A DNA stretch of 64,000 nt from DATARR01 sp036376245 (GCA_036376245.1 DASVAS010000007.1:368974-432973); one strand, 5' to 3'; shown: positions 40,710 to 49,465, counted from the stretch's first letter. Numbers and translations are program-made. The notes: generated from the letters alone by a model not told the origin.

Positions 40710-41170
40710 TGACGCGTAGTAATCCCAGAGCGGGATGTCTCCCACCGGAATGACGCGAAGCGGGATTTCGTGACGCGTAGTGAAATTGTATGCGTCACCA
40801 CAGGATTCCATGACGCGTAGTGGTTCTGGATGACGCATAGTAATTTGGGGTGACGCGTAGTAGTCCTGGATGGCGCGTAGCAAGACGGGGTGACGCGTAC
40901 TGGTTTGAGATGGCGCGTAGTGGTTTGGGGTGATGCGTAGTCGTTTCGGATGACGCGTAGTGGCGCCGGATGGCGCGTAGCAAGATGGGGTGACGCGTAG
41001 CGGTTTGGGGTGGCGCATAGTAATCCTGGGTGACGCGTAGTCGTTCTGGATGGCGCGTAGTGATTTGGGGTGGCGCGTAGTGGGGCCGGATGACGCGTAG
41101 TAGCATGCCGTGTCGCAAAGCAAGCCGGGGTGGCGCGTAGTAAGACTGGGTGGCGCGAAGCGGGAGCGCT
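40710..41170. repeat. 20-bp tandem repeat array, 23 degenerate units
   Basis: Units such as TGACGCGTAGTGGTTTGGGG repeat with strict 20-bp spacing (one unit is 21). The 5' half TGRCGCGTAG is conserved; the 3' half varies but usually ends GGGG or TGGA. The period is not a multiple of three, so the open frames across it (rich in TTRHP, YAS, LRV) are by-products. There are no unique spacers, so it is not a CRISPR. Confidence 0.92.
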
Positions 41171-41338
41171 TTGCGTCAAAACGCTTTCAGCTCTGGCGGC
41201 GGAAGGCTGGAACAAAGAGAAAGAGGGCGCGCCGGAACGGCACGCCCTCGCGGAAATGGGCCGGCGGGACGCCGGCGGTCCCAGGGGAAGGTCTACACCA
41301 GTCAATAACGGTGCGTCTCTTCCCTGTCCGGCGCCATT

Positions 41339-41515
41339 TCAGCCGCCGGTGTCATAATTGTCTTCATCTCTGTAGATGGGAGTGGTGTCGTCTTCGTAGC
41401 CGATGGGAATATGAATCCTGCTCATCCCCACGACTCCTCGAAGCAGGCCAAGAGTCTCTTTCTGAAGCGCGAGCTCGGTCGTTTTTGGCTTCGGTATCTG
41501 TTGCTTCTTCATCAT
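41339..41515 (-). CDS. 58-residue RiPP-precursor-like peptide
   Basis: A frame too short for most gene callers, with GAGAGGAGCA directly before ATG ATG (41515/41512). The N-terminal half, MKKQQIPKPKTTELALQKETLGLL, carries the LxLxKETLxxL pattern seen in leader peptides of class I lanthipeptide-like precursors. The C-terminal part is acidic and ends NYDTGG with several Thr but no Cys. No modification enzyme or transporter is in the window, so it is either a lone precursor or a peptide with a similar leader. It stands between the tandem repeat and the TPR gene. Confidence 0.6.
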   Translation of the reverse strand: MMKKQQIPKPKTTELALQKETLGLLRGVVGMSRIHIPIGYEDDTTPIYRDEDNYDTGG

Positions 41516-41578
41516 TGCTCCTCTCTGATTGCAGGTCCACGATCGAAGCCACGCCGCAGCGACAGGCGCGGCTGGCCC

Positions 41579-42076
41579 CTACTCCAGCCAGGAGTGATGC
41601 GCTTCTTCCATGTCCGGCACCAGCTCGGGGTGGTTCATCAGGATGCGGGCGCAGGTGTTCCAGCGGAGGATGGCGTCGTCGTTTCCCGCCGGGCGGATCT
41701 CCGCCGCCTGGTCGAAACGCTCCATCGCCTGCCGGAACCACTCGTAGGCGTTGTGGCCGGCGCGCGGACCGCCCCGGCTCAGGTACGCCTTGGCCTTGCG
41801 CTCGCAGACGATGCCGCTGTGGTACGTGCGGGTGTAGTCGTCCTGGATCCGGGAGAGGAGCTCCCGCGCCTGCTCGACGCACGCCGGACGCTCCTCGAAC
41901 TGGTCCGTCATCGCTAGCAGCAGAGTGACCGCCGCTTCCTGGTTGTCGGGGTCGACCTCCAGGATGTCCCGGCAGATGCTCTCGGCCTCCATGGGCTCGT
42001 TCAGGAGACGATAGCGGTGCGCCTTCTCCAGAGCGGCGGGGACGGCTTCCCGCGAGAGGGGTTTCAGCTCGAACAT
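41579..42076 (-). CDS. TPR-type helical-repeat protein linked to sdh
   Basis: 165 residues, GGAGG upstream. Helical pairs: AVPAALEKAHRYRLLNEPMEAESICRDIL, NQEAAVTLLLAMTDQFEERP and a last repeat AYEWFRQAMERFDQAAEIRPAGNDDAILRWNTCARIL, matching tetratricopeptide geometry. It lies 12 bp behind sdhB in the same orientation, so it is probably cotranscribed; it may assist assembly or simply be carried along. Confidence 0.8.
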   Translation of the reverse strand: MFELKPLSREAVPAALEKAHRYRLLNEPMEAESICRDILEVDPDNQEAAVTLLLAMTDQFEERPACVEQARELLSRIQDDYTRTYHSGIVCERKAKAYLSRGGPRAGHNAYEWFRQAMERFDQAAEIRPAGNDDAILRWNTCARILMNHPELVPDMEEAHHSWLE

Positions 42077-42088
42077 CGCTTGCCTCCT

Positions 42089-42829
42089 CTACCGGCTGAA
42101 CATCCGAAGGAGCTTCTTGACCGGGTCGTAGAACTCGTCCACCACCCGTTCCTTCAAGGGAATGATAGCGTTGTCCGTGATCTTGATCTCTTCCGGGCAG
42201 ACTTTGGTGCAGCACTTGGTGATGTTGCAGTAGCCGATGCCGTGCTGGTCCTTGAGGTCCCCGAGCCGGTTTTCGTCGTCGATGGGGTTCATCTCCAGGG
42301 CCGCGGTGTAGACCAGCAGGCGCGGGCCGATGAACTCGTCGTGCAGGTGGTGGTCGCGCAGGACGTGGCAGACGTCCTGGCAGAGGAAGCACTCGATGCA
42401 CTTCCGGAACTCCTGCACGCGGTCCACGTCCTCCTGCGCGATGCGCCAGGTGCCGTCCGGGGCGTCCGGGGCGCGCGTCTTGAGCTTCTTGATCGTCCGC
42501 TTGGCCTTGAAGTTGAACTTGACGTCCGTCACCAGGTCGCGGATCAGCGGGAAGGTCTTCATCGGCTCGACCGTGACCGGCTCGTCGAGCGGCAGGTCGC
42601 TCAGCCGGGTCATGCACATCAGCCGCGGCTTGCCGTTGATCTCCGCCGAGCAGGAGCCGCACTTGCCCGCCTTGCAGTTCCAGCGGCACGCCAGGTCGCT
42701 CGCCGATTCGGCCTGGATGTGGTGCACGGCGTCGAGCACCACCATGCCCTCGGAGGTCTCGGTCACGTAGTCCTGGAACGCTCCGCCCGTCGCGTCGCCC
42801 CGCCAGATCCTGAAGGTAGCTCGGGCCAT
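42089..42829 (-). CDS. sdhB: succinate dehydrogenase/fumarate reductase iron-sulfur subunit
   Basis: 246 residues. Cysteine ligands: CRWNCKAGKCGSC...C (residues about 49-73) for [2Fe-2S]; CIECFLCQDVC (about 145-155) for [4Fe-4S]; CNITKCCTKVCPE (about 205-217) for [3Fe-4S]. It moves electrons from SdhA to the membrane quinone site. The ATG overlaps the sdhA stop by one base (TAATG). The upstream continuation of this frame to 44455 is a shadow of sdhA. Confidence 0.95.
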   Translation of the reverse strand: MARATFRIWRGDATGGAFQDYVTETSEGMVVLDAVHHIQAESASDLACRWNCKAGKCGSCSAEINGKPRLMCMTRLSDLPLDEPVTVEPMKTFPLIRDLVTDVKFNFKAKRTIKKLKTRAPDAPDGTWRIAQEDVDRVQEFRKCIECFLCQDVCHVLRDHHLHDEFIGPRLLVYTAALEMNPIDDENRLGDLKDQHGIGYCNITKCCTKVCPEEIKITDNAIIPLKERVVDEFYDPVKKLLRMFSR

Positions 42830-44652
42830 TACTTCATCTCCTCGATGATCGCCTTCTGCTCCGGGGTCAGCTCGGAGACCGGCCGGCGGCCGACCTGCAT
42901 CGCGCCGTCCGGACCCTTGCGGATCACGATGTTGAAGTGACCGTAGTGTGCGTCGTCCTTCGCCGGGTAGTCGTCGCGGAACTGCGCTCCCCGGCTCTCC
43001 TTGCGCTCCAGCGCGGCGCGCGTCACCGCCTCGGAGACGGTGAGGAGGTTGGGGAGGTCGAGCGCGGTGTGCCAGCCGGGGTTGTACTCCCGGTTGCCCG
43101 GCACGGCGACCCGCACCGCCTGCTCGCGGAGGCGGGCGATCTCTTCCAGGGCGCGCTCCATCTCCGGCTCCCGGCGGACGATTCCCACCAGGTCCTGCAT
43201 CATGATCTGGAGCTCGTGCTGGATCTGGTAGGGACCCTCGGCGCCCGGTTCGCCGTGGCGCTCGAAGGGGGCGAACAGACGCCGCGCCCCCTCGTCGACC
43301 CGCGCCTCGTCGATGCGGCCGCCGCTGTTCTCGCGCGCGTAATGCGCCGCGTGCTCCCCCGCCCGCTGGCCGAACACCAGCAGGTCGGAGAGCGAGTTGC
43401 CGCCCAGGCGGTTGGCGCCGTGCAGGCCCGCGCCGCACTCGCCGGCGGCGAAGAGGCCGGGCACGGTGGACATCTGGCTGTCGGGATCGACGCGCACGCC
43501 GCCCATCATGTAGTGGGTGGTGGGCCCCACTTCCATCGGTTCCTTGGTGATGTCGATGTCCGCCAGTTGCTTGAACTGGTGGTACATGCTCGGGAGCTTC
43601 TTCTTGATGTGCTCCGCGGCGTGCGGGATCCGCTCCTTGATCCAGGAGATGTCGAGGAACACGCCGCCGTGCGGGCTCCCCCGTCCCTCCTTGACCTCGC
43701 GCACGATGCAGCGCGCCACGTGGTCGCGGGTGAGCAGCTCCGGCGGCCGGCGGGCTTCCTTGTCCCCCTGGGTGTAGCGCCAGCCCTCCTCCTCGTTGTC
43801 GGCGGTCTGGCTCTTGTAGTTCGCCGGGATGTCGTCGAACATGAACCGCCGGCCCTCGCGGTTGCGCAGCACGCCGCCCTCGCCGCGCACGCCTTCGGTC
43901 ACCAGGATGCCGCGCACGCTGGGCGGCCAGACCATGCCGGTGGGGTGGAACTGCACGAATTCCATGTCGATCAGCTCGGCGCCGGCGTCGTACGCCAGGG
44001 CGTGGCCGTCGCCGGTGTACTCCCAACTGTTGCTGGTGACGGAGAAGGCGCGGCCGATGCCGCCGGTGGCGAGCACCACCGCCTTCGCCTCCCAGACCAC
44101 ACAGCGTCCCCGCTCGCGCTCGTACCCGAACGCCCCCGCCACCCGGTCGCCGTCCTTGAGCAGCGTGGCCACCGTGTGCTCGGCGTGGAACTCGATCCCC
44201 TGGTGGATGCTGTGGTCCTGCAGCGTGCGGATCATCTCGAGGCCGGTGCGGTCGCCCACGTGGGCGAGCCGGGGGTAGCGATGGCCGCCGAAGTTGCGCT
44301 GCAGGATGCGGCCGTCCTTGGTGCGGTCGAACATCGCGCCCCAGGCCTCCAGCTCGCGCACGCGGTCCGGGGCCTCCCTGGCGTGCAACTCGGCCATCCG
44401 CGGATTGTTCAGATACTGGCCGCCGCGCATGGTGTCGGCGAAATGGACGCGCCAACTGTCCCGGTCGTCCACGTTGGCCATGGCCGCGGCGACGCCGCCC
44501 TCGGCCATGACCGTGTGGGCCTTGCCGAGCAGGGACTTGGTGATGACGCCCACCTTGGCGCCGGCGGCCGAGGCCGCGATCGCCGCCCGCAGGCCGGCGC
44601 CACCGGCGCCGACGACCAGCACGTCATAGGAGAAACGCGGGAAATCGGCCAC
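42829..44652 (-). CDS. sdhA: succinate dehydrogenase/fumarate reductase flavoprotein subunit
   Basis: 607 residues from a GTG at 44652 that abuts the sdhC stop, with GGAG inside the sdhC end. FAD-binding VVGAGGAGLRAAIAAS at the N-terminus, the flavin-linkage region KSLLGKAHTVMAEGG, substrate-site FVQFHPTGM and HYMMGGVRVD, and FAD contact LFAAGECGAGLHGANRLGGNSL. It oxidises succinate to fumarate (or the reverse) on the cytoplasmic side of the membrane. Confidence 0.96.
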   Translation of the reverse strand: MADFPRFSYDVLVVGAGGAGLRAAIAASAAGAKVGVITKSLLGKAHTVMAEGGVAAAMANVDDRDSWRVHFADTMRGGQYLNNPRMAELHAREAPDRVRELEAWGAMFDRTKDGRILQRNFGGHRYPRLAHVGDRTGLEMIRTLQDHSIHQGIEFHAEHTVATLLKDGDRVAGAFGYERERGRCVVWEAKAVVLATGGIGRAFSVTSNSWEYTGDGHALAYDAGAELIDMEFVQFHPTGMVWPPSVRGILVTEGVRGEGGVLRNREGRRFMFDDIPANYKSQTADNEEEGWRYTQGDKEARRPPELLTRDHVARCIVREVKEGRGSPHGGVFLDISWIKERIPHAAEHIKKKLPSMYHQFKQLADIDITKEPMEVGPTTHYMMGGVRVDPDSQMSTVPGLFAAGECGAGLHGANRLGGNSLSDLLVFGQRAGEHAAHYARENSGGRIDEARVDEGARRLFAPFERHGEPGAEGPYQIQHELQIMMQDLVGIVRREPEMERALEEIARLREQAVRVAVPGNREYNPGWHTALDLPNLLTVSEAVTRAALERKESRGAQFRDDYPAKDDAHYGHFNIVIRKGPDGAMQVGRRPVSELTPEQKAIIEEMK

Positions 44653-45450
44653 TTAGAAGAGTCTCCAGTCGGTCCAGATCCCCATCGAGCAGAGCCGGAC
44701 GTAAAGGTCGGAAAACATCACGGAAAACAGGCTCGCCCAGGCCCACCGCATGTGGCGGCGGTTGAAGCAGCCGACGCAGCGGTAGGCGGTGAGCCGCGCC
44801 GGCGATCCGGACAGCCGGTCCTTGATGCCGCCCACCAGGTGGCGCAGGGAATGGCAGCCCAGGGTGTAGCCGCCCAGCAGGCAGACGTTCACGGCCAGCA
44901 CCAGGGTGCCCACGCCGATGCCGAACGACGTCGCGCCGGTGGCGGGATCCGTGAACCACAGCGCCTTCCACACGTCGTGGACCAGGAAGATGAGGAAGAA
45001 GAGCGCGAAGTAGAGGAAATACCGGTGGATGTTCTGGAGGATCAGCGGGAAGGACTTCTCGCCGCGGTAGCTCTTGCGCGGCTCCCCCACCGTGCAGGAC
45101 GGCGGATCGGCCCAGAACGCCTTGTAGTAGGCGCCGCGGTAGTAGTAGCAGGTGAAGCGGAAGCCGCCGGGGGCCCAGAGGATCAGCAGCGCGGGCGAGA
45201 ACGGCAGCCATCCCGGCCACCAGCCGGGCTTGGGACCGAACCAGCTATGGGGCGAGTCGCCGAAGATTTCCGGGGAGTAGAACGGGGAGAGGTAGGGGCC
45301 GTGGGTGTAGTGCGTGCCCTGGAACGCCGCCCAGGTCGCGTACACGATGAAGGCGGAGAGTCCGAGGAACGTCGCCAGCGGCGCCACCCACCACGCGTCG
45401 CGCCGCATCGTCTCCCCGAAGGCCCGCCTCTTGAGAACGTCTGAGGCCAT
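44653..45450 (-). CDS. sdhC: succinate dehydrogenase membrane anchor subunit
   Basis: 265 residues with about five hydrophobic segments: VAPLATFLGLSAFIVYATWAAF, LPFSPALLILWAPGGF, YFLYFALFFLIFLVHDVWKAL, GIGVGTLVLAVNVCLLGGYTLG and WASLFSVMFSDLYVRLC. Histidines in QNIHRYF, LVHDV and GCHSLRHLV could bind haem. It resembles the single large anchor of Sdh/Frd complexes in several high-GC phyla. First gene of sdhCAB. Confidence 0.85.
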   Translation of the reverse strand: MASDVLKRRAFGETMRRDAWWVAPLATFLGLSAFIVYATWAAFQGTHYTHGPYLSPFYSPEIFGDSPHSWFGPKPGWWPGWLPFSPALLILWAPGGFRFTCYYYRGAYYKAFWADPPSCTVGEPRKSYRGEKSFPLILQNIHRYFLYFALFFLIFLVHDVWKALWFTDPATGATSFGIGVGTLVLAVNVCLLGGYTLGCHSLRHLVGGIKDRLSGSPARLTAYRCVGCFNRRHMRWAWASLFSVMFSDLYVRLCSMGIWTDWRLF

Positions 45451-45570
45451 GACTGCCGTCTCCCATCGCGGACCGCCCGTCCGCCTGGTCAGTACGAACG
45501 TCTAGGTGTCCTACACGGTCTCTGGCGGGGGTATTGAAGCCCAAGGGGAGGACGGGTGTCAACCGGACGG

Positions 45571-45720
45571 GCCCTCACCCCGACCCTCTCCCGACCCCTC
45601 CCGCCCTCACCGGGAGAGGGCGCCCCCGCCCCCTTCAAGGCAAAGAACGCGGTCTCCCCTCCTCTCCCGGTGAGGGAGGGAGGGGTCGGGAGAGGAGGGG
45701 CCGGGGGTGGTGAGGGCCCC
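45571..45720. repeat. GC-rich intergenic palindrome, family copy 1
   Basis: CCTCACCCCGACCCTCTCCCGACCCCTCCC...CACCGGGAGAGGG on the left is inverted on the right (CCTCTCCCGGTGAGGGAGGGAGGGGTCGGGAGAGG...GGTGAGGG). It would form a long stem between sdhC and the peptidase gene. Other copies: 62083-62249 and 63963-64000. Confidence 0.8.
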
Positions 45721-46580
45721 TACCGCAGATAGGTGCCGATCCTCGACCTGTCAGGAGACCAGTACACGTAAAGCAGGCGTCCCCGCAGCGACGAGATCGG
45801 AACCGGGCCGATGAAACGGCTGTCGTAACTGTTGTCGCGGTTGTCACCCATGACAAAGACGGAGCCCATGGGGATCTTCAACGGGCCGAAGTTGTCGCGC
45901 TGCTGAAGCTCCGGGATCTCGAAGGCGAAAGTATTGTTTTGGGGAGCCTGATACCTGCCCCAGGGATCCGCGAGGGGCTGGCTGTCGATGTACACCTTCT
46001 TGTCCCTGATTTCGATCCGCTCTCCTTCCAGACCGATGACTCGCATGATGATCAGCGCTGAGTTTTCAGGAGAGGCCAGGACGGCCAGGTCTCCCCGGGC
46101 CGGCCCGGCGGACCGGTAGTACCTCATGTCGGCGTAGAGGTGATCCCCGACGCGAACCGCGGGCTCCATGTTGCCGCTGGGTATCTGAAAAGCTCGGACC
46201 GGCGAAAGGGCGAGAACGCGCGGCGAGAGGAAAAACGCGACCGCCATCACGACGAGATACAGATACCATCGATTGTACGGCTTGAGAACGTAGGCCGTGT
46301 TCCGGCGGGCGATGCGGACGGCGTCCCAGATCATCCACACATGGAGAAGCAGAGCCGCCAGGAGCAGGACGATCAATCCCCCGAAGGTCCTGGGTAAACC
46401 GCTCACCAGCAGAGCGATGAACAGGCAGTAATACCCAAGGTAGACGGCCAGGGCCCGCTTCAGCTCTCCTCCATAAAGCTGGCCAAGCCCTGGAACCAGC
46501 AGCGTCAGGGCCGCCGCGATCCACGGACGGCGGGGTTTCTCGCTCCTCGGGCTCCCGGTCTCACGATTTTCCGGTTCCAA
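45720..46580 (-). CDS. signal peptidase I-like protein lacking the catalytic lysine
   Basis: 286 residues from a TTG at 46580 with GGAGGG 8 bases upstream; no usable ATG exists before the first helix. The N-terminal 115 residues hold three or four membrane helices (PWIAAALTLLVPGLGQLYGGE on), then the peptidase S26 domain: box B QIPSGNMEPAVRVGD with Ser about 135, and box E GDNRDNSYDSRFIGPVP. In box D, normally K-R-V-x-G, the sequence is IIMRVIGLEGERI: the general-base Lys is Met. It is therefore either inactive or uses another base. It may be a specialised paralogue. Confidence 0.85.
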   Translation of the reverse strand: MEPENRETGSPRSEKPRRPWIAAALTLLVPGLGQLYGGELKRALAVYLGYYCLFIALLVSGLPRTFGGLIVLLLAALLLHVWMIWDAVRIARRNTAYVLKPYNRWYLYLVVMAVAFFLSPRVLALSPVRAFQIPSGNMEPAVRVGDHLYADMRYYRSAGPARGDLAVLASPENSALIIMRVIGLEGERIEIRDKKVYIDSQPLADPWGRYQAPQNNTFAFEIPELQQRDNFGPLKIPMGSVFVMGDNRDNSYDSRFIGPVPISSLRGRLLYVYWSPDRSRIGTYLR

Positions 46581-46629
46581 TCGAGATCCCTCCCTTCAAG
46601 GCCTTCCCTGCTGTCTTTCGAGAGCTGCT

Positions 46630-47271
46630 CTACTGTAACACCGGCAACCGGTCCCGGCTCGCCTTGAGGACCACCCCGGTGATGCGGTTGTGCCCGGGCT
46701 CGCCGGCCAGTCCGTCGGGAAGGGTCGCCTTCAAGGCCACCGTCGCCCGCAGGGTGAGATCGCTGAGCTTGTCGACGCCGCGGGCCACGATCCAGCCCTC
46801 GATGTGCTCGAGCTCGTTGCAGGCCTCTCCCAGGGACTGGTGCGTGCCGACGCGCCCCAGCAGCTCCAGGGTCCCCTCGAAGAAGACCACCTCAGGGCTT
46901 ACCTGCTTCAACTGGACCTTGCCGATGAAGTGCGCGAGGCCGTCCCGGCGCAGGATCGTCGTCCCCGCGGCCTCCAGCAACATGTTCGGCGGCACGCCGG
47001 GGATCTCCTCGTCGCAGTTCGGAGCGTCCGAATAGACCCGGAAGACGATCTTCGTGTCGCTCTGCGCGGTCCACGCGGGGCAGGTGTAGCCCCGCAAAAA
47101 CTCTCCCGTCAGGTTGCCGTCGAAAAACTTGTTGAAGCGCCACAGGCACTGGTCGTAGCTGTGATCGATTCCGGGGACCGACATCGGAGGGAATGGATCG
47201 CCGGCGTGGGCCGTGGCCGCGCACAACGTCGCCAGGATGCAGGCCAGGATAAGGATTCTCTGGTTTCGCAT
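46630..47271 (-). CDS. secreted protein, paralogue of 52512-53138
   Basis: 213 residues, signal peptide ILILACILATLCAATAHA. The mature protein starts GDPFPPMSVPGIDHSYDQCLWRFNKFFDG and shares this block, CDEEIP, RRDGLAHFIGKVQLK, FFEGTLELLGRVGTHQSLGE and HIEGWIVARGVDKLS with the second copy 5.9 kb away. Two or three conserved Cys. Unknown family; probably periplasmic and beta-rich. It follows the outer-membrane barrel gene by 17 bp. Confidence 0.8.
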   Translation of the reverse strand: MRNQRILILACILATLCAATAHAGDPFPPMSVPGIDHSYDQCLWRFNKFFDGNLTGEFLRGYTCPAWTAQSDTKIVFRVYSDAPNCDEEIPGVPPNMLLEAAGTTILRRDGLAHFIGKVQLKQVSPEVVFFEGTLELLGRVGTHQSLGEACNELEHIEGWIVARGVDKLSDLTLRATVALKATLPDGLAGEPGHNRITGVVLKASRDRLPVLQ

Positions 47272-47288
47272 GGTTTCGAGCCCCTTTC

Positions 47289-47897
47289 TCAGAACCGCCA
47301 GCCGAACGTCAGGCCGGCTTCGTAGTCGACGGCCTCGTAGGAGACGGCGAAGTCATCGTCTTCGTCAAGCTCGTCATCGAAATAGGCGCGCACCCGGGCC
47401 TCGGGCCGGATGAAGAAACGGTCGCCGATCTGCCACGTGTATCCCAGGCCGGCGTGGGCCGTGAGGACGTTCGAGGAGTCGGATTCCGAAAACCTCTGGC
47501 CGAAGATCGTCACACTGACATCCGCGTCGATGAGGGCGACGCCGGGGCCGCCGAAGACCACGAAGTTGCCGCCGCCCGGGAACCACTGCAGGGAGAAATC
47601 GAAGTTGGTGATGTCGATCTCGAGGTTGAAGTCGGGTAGGAACGGATCCTCCTCGATGTCGAAGGCATCCGCCAGATCCACCCGGGTCACGCTGCCTTCG
47701 AAGCCGAACCTGGGATCGAAGCGGTAGCCGCCACGGATGCCATAGACCTCGGTGAGGTCCGCATCGCTCTCCTCGGGCTGGTAGAAGCCGGCGGTAACGC
47801 CGAAGTGTCCCTGGGCCACGACCGGCGCCGAGGCGCCTCCGACGATGAGCCCCGCGATCAACAAGAGTCCGACCAGTGCAACCCGCGATGCGCGCAT
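47289..47897 (-). CDS. outer-membrane beta-barrel protein
   Basis: 202 residues, GGAGA upstream, signal peptide ALVGLLLIAGLIVGGASAPVVAQ. Alternating strands with aromatic girdles (FGVTAGFYQP, YGIRGGYRFDPRFGFEGSVTRV, FDFSLQWFPGGGNFVVFGGPGVAL) end in YEAGLTFGWRF, with the C-terminal Phe typical for BAM recognition. It resembles eight-stranded OmpA/OmpW-like barrels. Loops are acidic. Confidence 0.87.
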   Translation of the reverse strand: MRASRVALVGLLLIAGLIVGGASAPVVAQGHFGVTAGFYQPEESDADLTEVYGIRGGYRFDPRFGFEGSVTRVDLADAFDIEEDPFLPDFNLEIDITNFDFSLQWFPGGGNFVVFGGPGVALIDADVSVTIFGQRFSESDSSNVLTAHAGLGYTWQIGDRFFIRPEARVRAYFDDELDEDDDFAVSYEAVDYEAGLTFGWRF

Positions 47898-47986
47898 GAA
47901 ATCTCCTTACGTACAGGTACGTTGGTGCTACGCCTTCTGGTGACGTCCTGGCGGATTCTATTTCATGGGCGGGAAGCGAGGTGGGA

Positions 47987-48014
47987 GGGCGGCGCGAATC
48001 CGCTCGCGCCGCCC
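47987..48014 (-). terminator. terminator-like hairpin (repeat pair)
   Basis: GGGCGGCGCGA / TCGCGCCGCCC, 11 bp perfect, 6-base loop, 3' of the DUF1330 gene. About 50 bp around it recur at 52465-52515. Confidence 0.6.
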
Positions 48015-48102
48015 GTGCGTTCCGGAGCTACCAGCGCGGCAAACCCCTTCCATGCCTCCATGGACCGAACCATGAAACCCCGCCCCCAGGCTGGGTGTAC
48101 GA

Positions 48103-48537
48103 TCAGGCCCCTTCTTCGACGATCGGGAGAAGCCGTGAGTCTTCTAATGCGGCGGTGCGGTGCCCCATGCCTTGCAGGTATTCCGTGTTGCTGGCGAAGG
48201 CCACGAAGTCGCTGACGCTCCGCTGGCGGACCAGCATGACGGCATCCCACCGCTCCTCGGTCGGGCCAATCAGAAAATGCCCGCCCTTGCCGAAAAACAC
48301 CAGCTCACCGCCCGAGGCCTCCAGGTAGGGCATCGTATGCGCGACGTATAGCCGAAACGCCTGCTCGCCGCTGATCCCTTCCGCCGGCGCAAGCTCGGGT
48401 GTGGCCGAGTAGTCGGCAACATCGCGGAACCGGAGAAGATTCAGCATCACCACGAGCCCCGCAATACCACGGGTGACGAATGCCCGGCCCGATTCCTGTG
48501 TTGGTTCCAGATAGCTTGTCTTCTCGGTGTTTTCCAT
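48103..48537 (-). CDS. DUF1330-like protein
   Basis: 144 residues, GGGAG six bases before the ATG. A ferredoxin-like alpha-beta sequence, VVMLNLLRFRDVADY...YLEASGGELVFFGKGGHFLIG...WDAVMLVRQRSVSDFVAFASN, matches the DUF1330 pattern of dimeric alpha-beta barrel proteins. Reaction unknown. The ATG follows the stop of the 302-residue gene after one base, which suggests translational coupling with it. Confidence 0.78.
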   Translation of the reverse strand: MENTEKTSYLEPTQESGRAFVTRGIAGLVVMLNLLRFRDVADYSATPELAPAEGISGEQAFRLYVAHTMPYLEASGGELVFFGKGGHFLIGPTEERWDAVMLVRQRSVSDFVAFASNTEYLQGMGHRTAALEDSRLLPIVEEGA

Positions 48538-48538
48538 T

Positions 48539-49447
48539 TCACACTCCCTTCGGACCCGAACTGGAAGGCATCGACTCAGAATCTCTCACGCGCGAGACGT
48601 GGGACGGAGTAGGCGGATTAGTTACCAGATTGACGAAACGGTACAAAAAATTGTCGATGGTCTGATCCGAAGGCATAGGGAGGTAATTTTGCGACACGAC
48701 AATCACGTAGCGGACGGACCGGAGCTCAATGCCGGCGAGGCTGCCTTGCGAATAAAGCCTGAGTTGGGTCAAGGCCTGCTGGATCGCAGCCTTGAGATGG
48801 CTCTCCTGACGGACCACCTTCCATTCGGTTAATACCAGACGGGCTCCGCTCGCCCGAACACTCTCAGCGGCTGCGCCTTCAATAGGAGTGTTCAGCACAA
48901 GGTCGGTTCTCTCGCCTACCGCGTTGGCCTTGAAGGCCCAGATACCATGCCACAAGAGGTGAACTGCCCCCATCTGCTCGCACCACGGCTCGTTGTTCGA
49001 GTCCGTATTCCACCGCCTGCGTTGATCAGGGTCGGCGACGATGGTCCGCTGCAGGTGTACGAATGCACGTTCGACTGCGGCGATCGTGACCGCCTCTTGG
49101 TCGGCCAGAAGGTAATCAAGCTCACTCTTCATCGCAGCGAGGATCGTGGCCCTACCAAGGAGTCCCGCCAGCCCCGTCAACGGCGCGCTTTGAAGCTGTT
49201 CGGAGTAAAATTTCATTGTTTCCGTAGCAGAGGGGGGAATAACTTTGCCATAGGTCTCCCAAAGCCCCTTGACCGCAACATGGACATCCTTGGCCTGCGG
49301 TAGCAGGATACGGTTAATATACTCGTACTTCCCTGATATGCCTGCCTCATCCCTCGTTGTTTGGAATAGGGTCGCGAAAACTTGCACCGCTTCAAGAAAT
49401 CCACCGACCCTACTCGATAGCGCCTGCCACTGAATTTGCCAGCTCAT
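48539..49447 (-). CDS. unknown protein with PD-(D/E)XK-like core
   Basis: 302 residues. The first 140 are helical (FLEAVQVFATLFQTTRDEAG, ATILAAMKSELDYLLADQEAV). Around 180-215, ERTDLVLNTP then ARLVLTEWKVV places Asp and ExK on adjacent strands as in PD-(D/E)XK nucleases, followed by helix AIQQALTQLRLYSQG and strand VRYVIVVSQNY. The nuclease assignment is tentative. It follows the TPR gene by 18 bp and is coupled to the DUF1330 gene. Base composition is lower in GC than neighbours, hinting at transfer. Confidence 0.6.
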   Translation of the reverse strand: MSWQIQWQALSSRVGGFLEAVQVFATLFQTTRDEAGISGKYEYINRILLPQAKDVHVAVKGLWETYGKVIPPSATETMKFYSEQLQSAPLTGLAGLLGRATILAAMKSELDYLLADQEAVTIAAVERAFVHLQRTIVADPDQRRRWNTDSNNEPWCEQMGAVHLLWHGIWAFKANAVGERTDLVLNTPIEGAAAESVRASGARLVLTEWKVVRQESHLKAAIQQALTQLRLYSQGSLAGIELRSVRYVIVVSQNYLPMPSDQTIDNFLYRFVNLVTNPPTPSHVSRVRDSESMPSSSGPKGV

Positions 49448-49465
49448 AGCTGCGCCCCTGTAGGT

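Noticed and set aside
40710..41170. CRISPR array
   Set aside because: Repeats are contiguous, degenerate and without unique spacers; no cas genes are present.
40677..41305. Open minus-strand frames rich in TTRHP/YAS repeats
   Set aside because: They follow from the 20-bp tandem repeat, whose period cycles through all three frames.
42829..44455. Fusion protein upstream of sdhB
   Set aside because: The N-terminal 540 residues are a shadow frame of sdhA; SdhB begins at its own ATG overlapping the sdhA stop.
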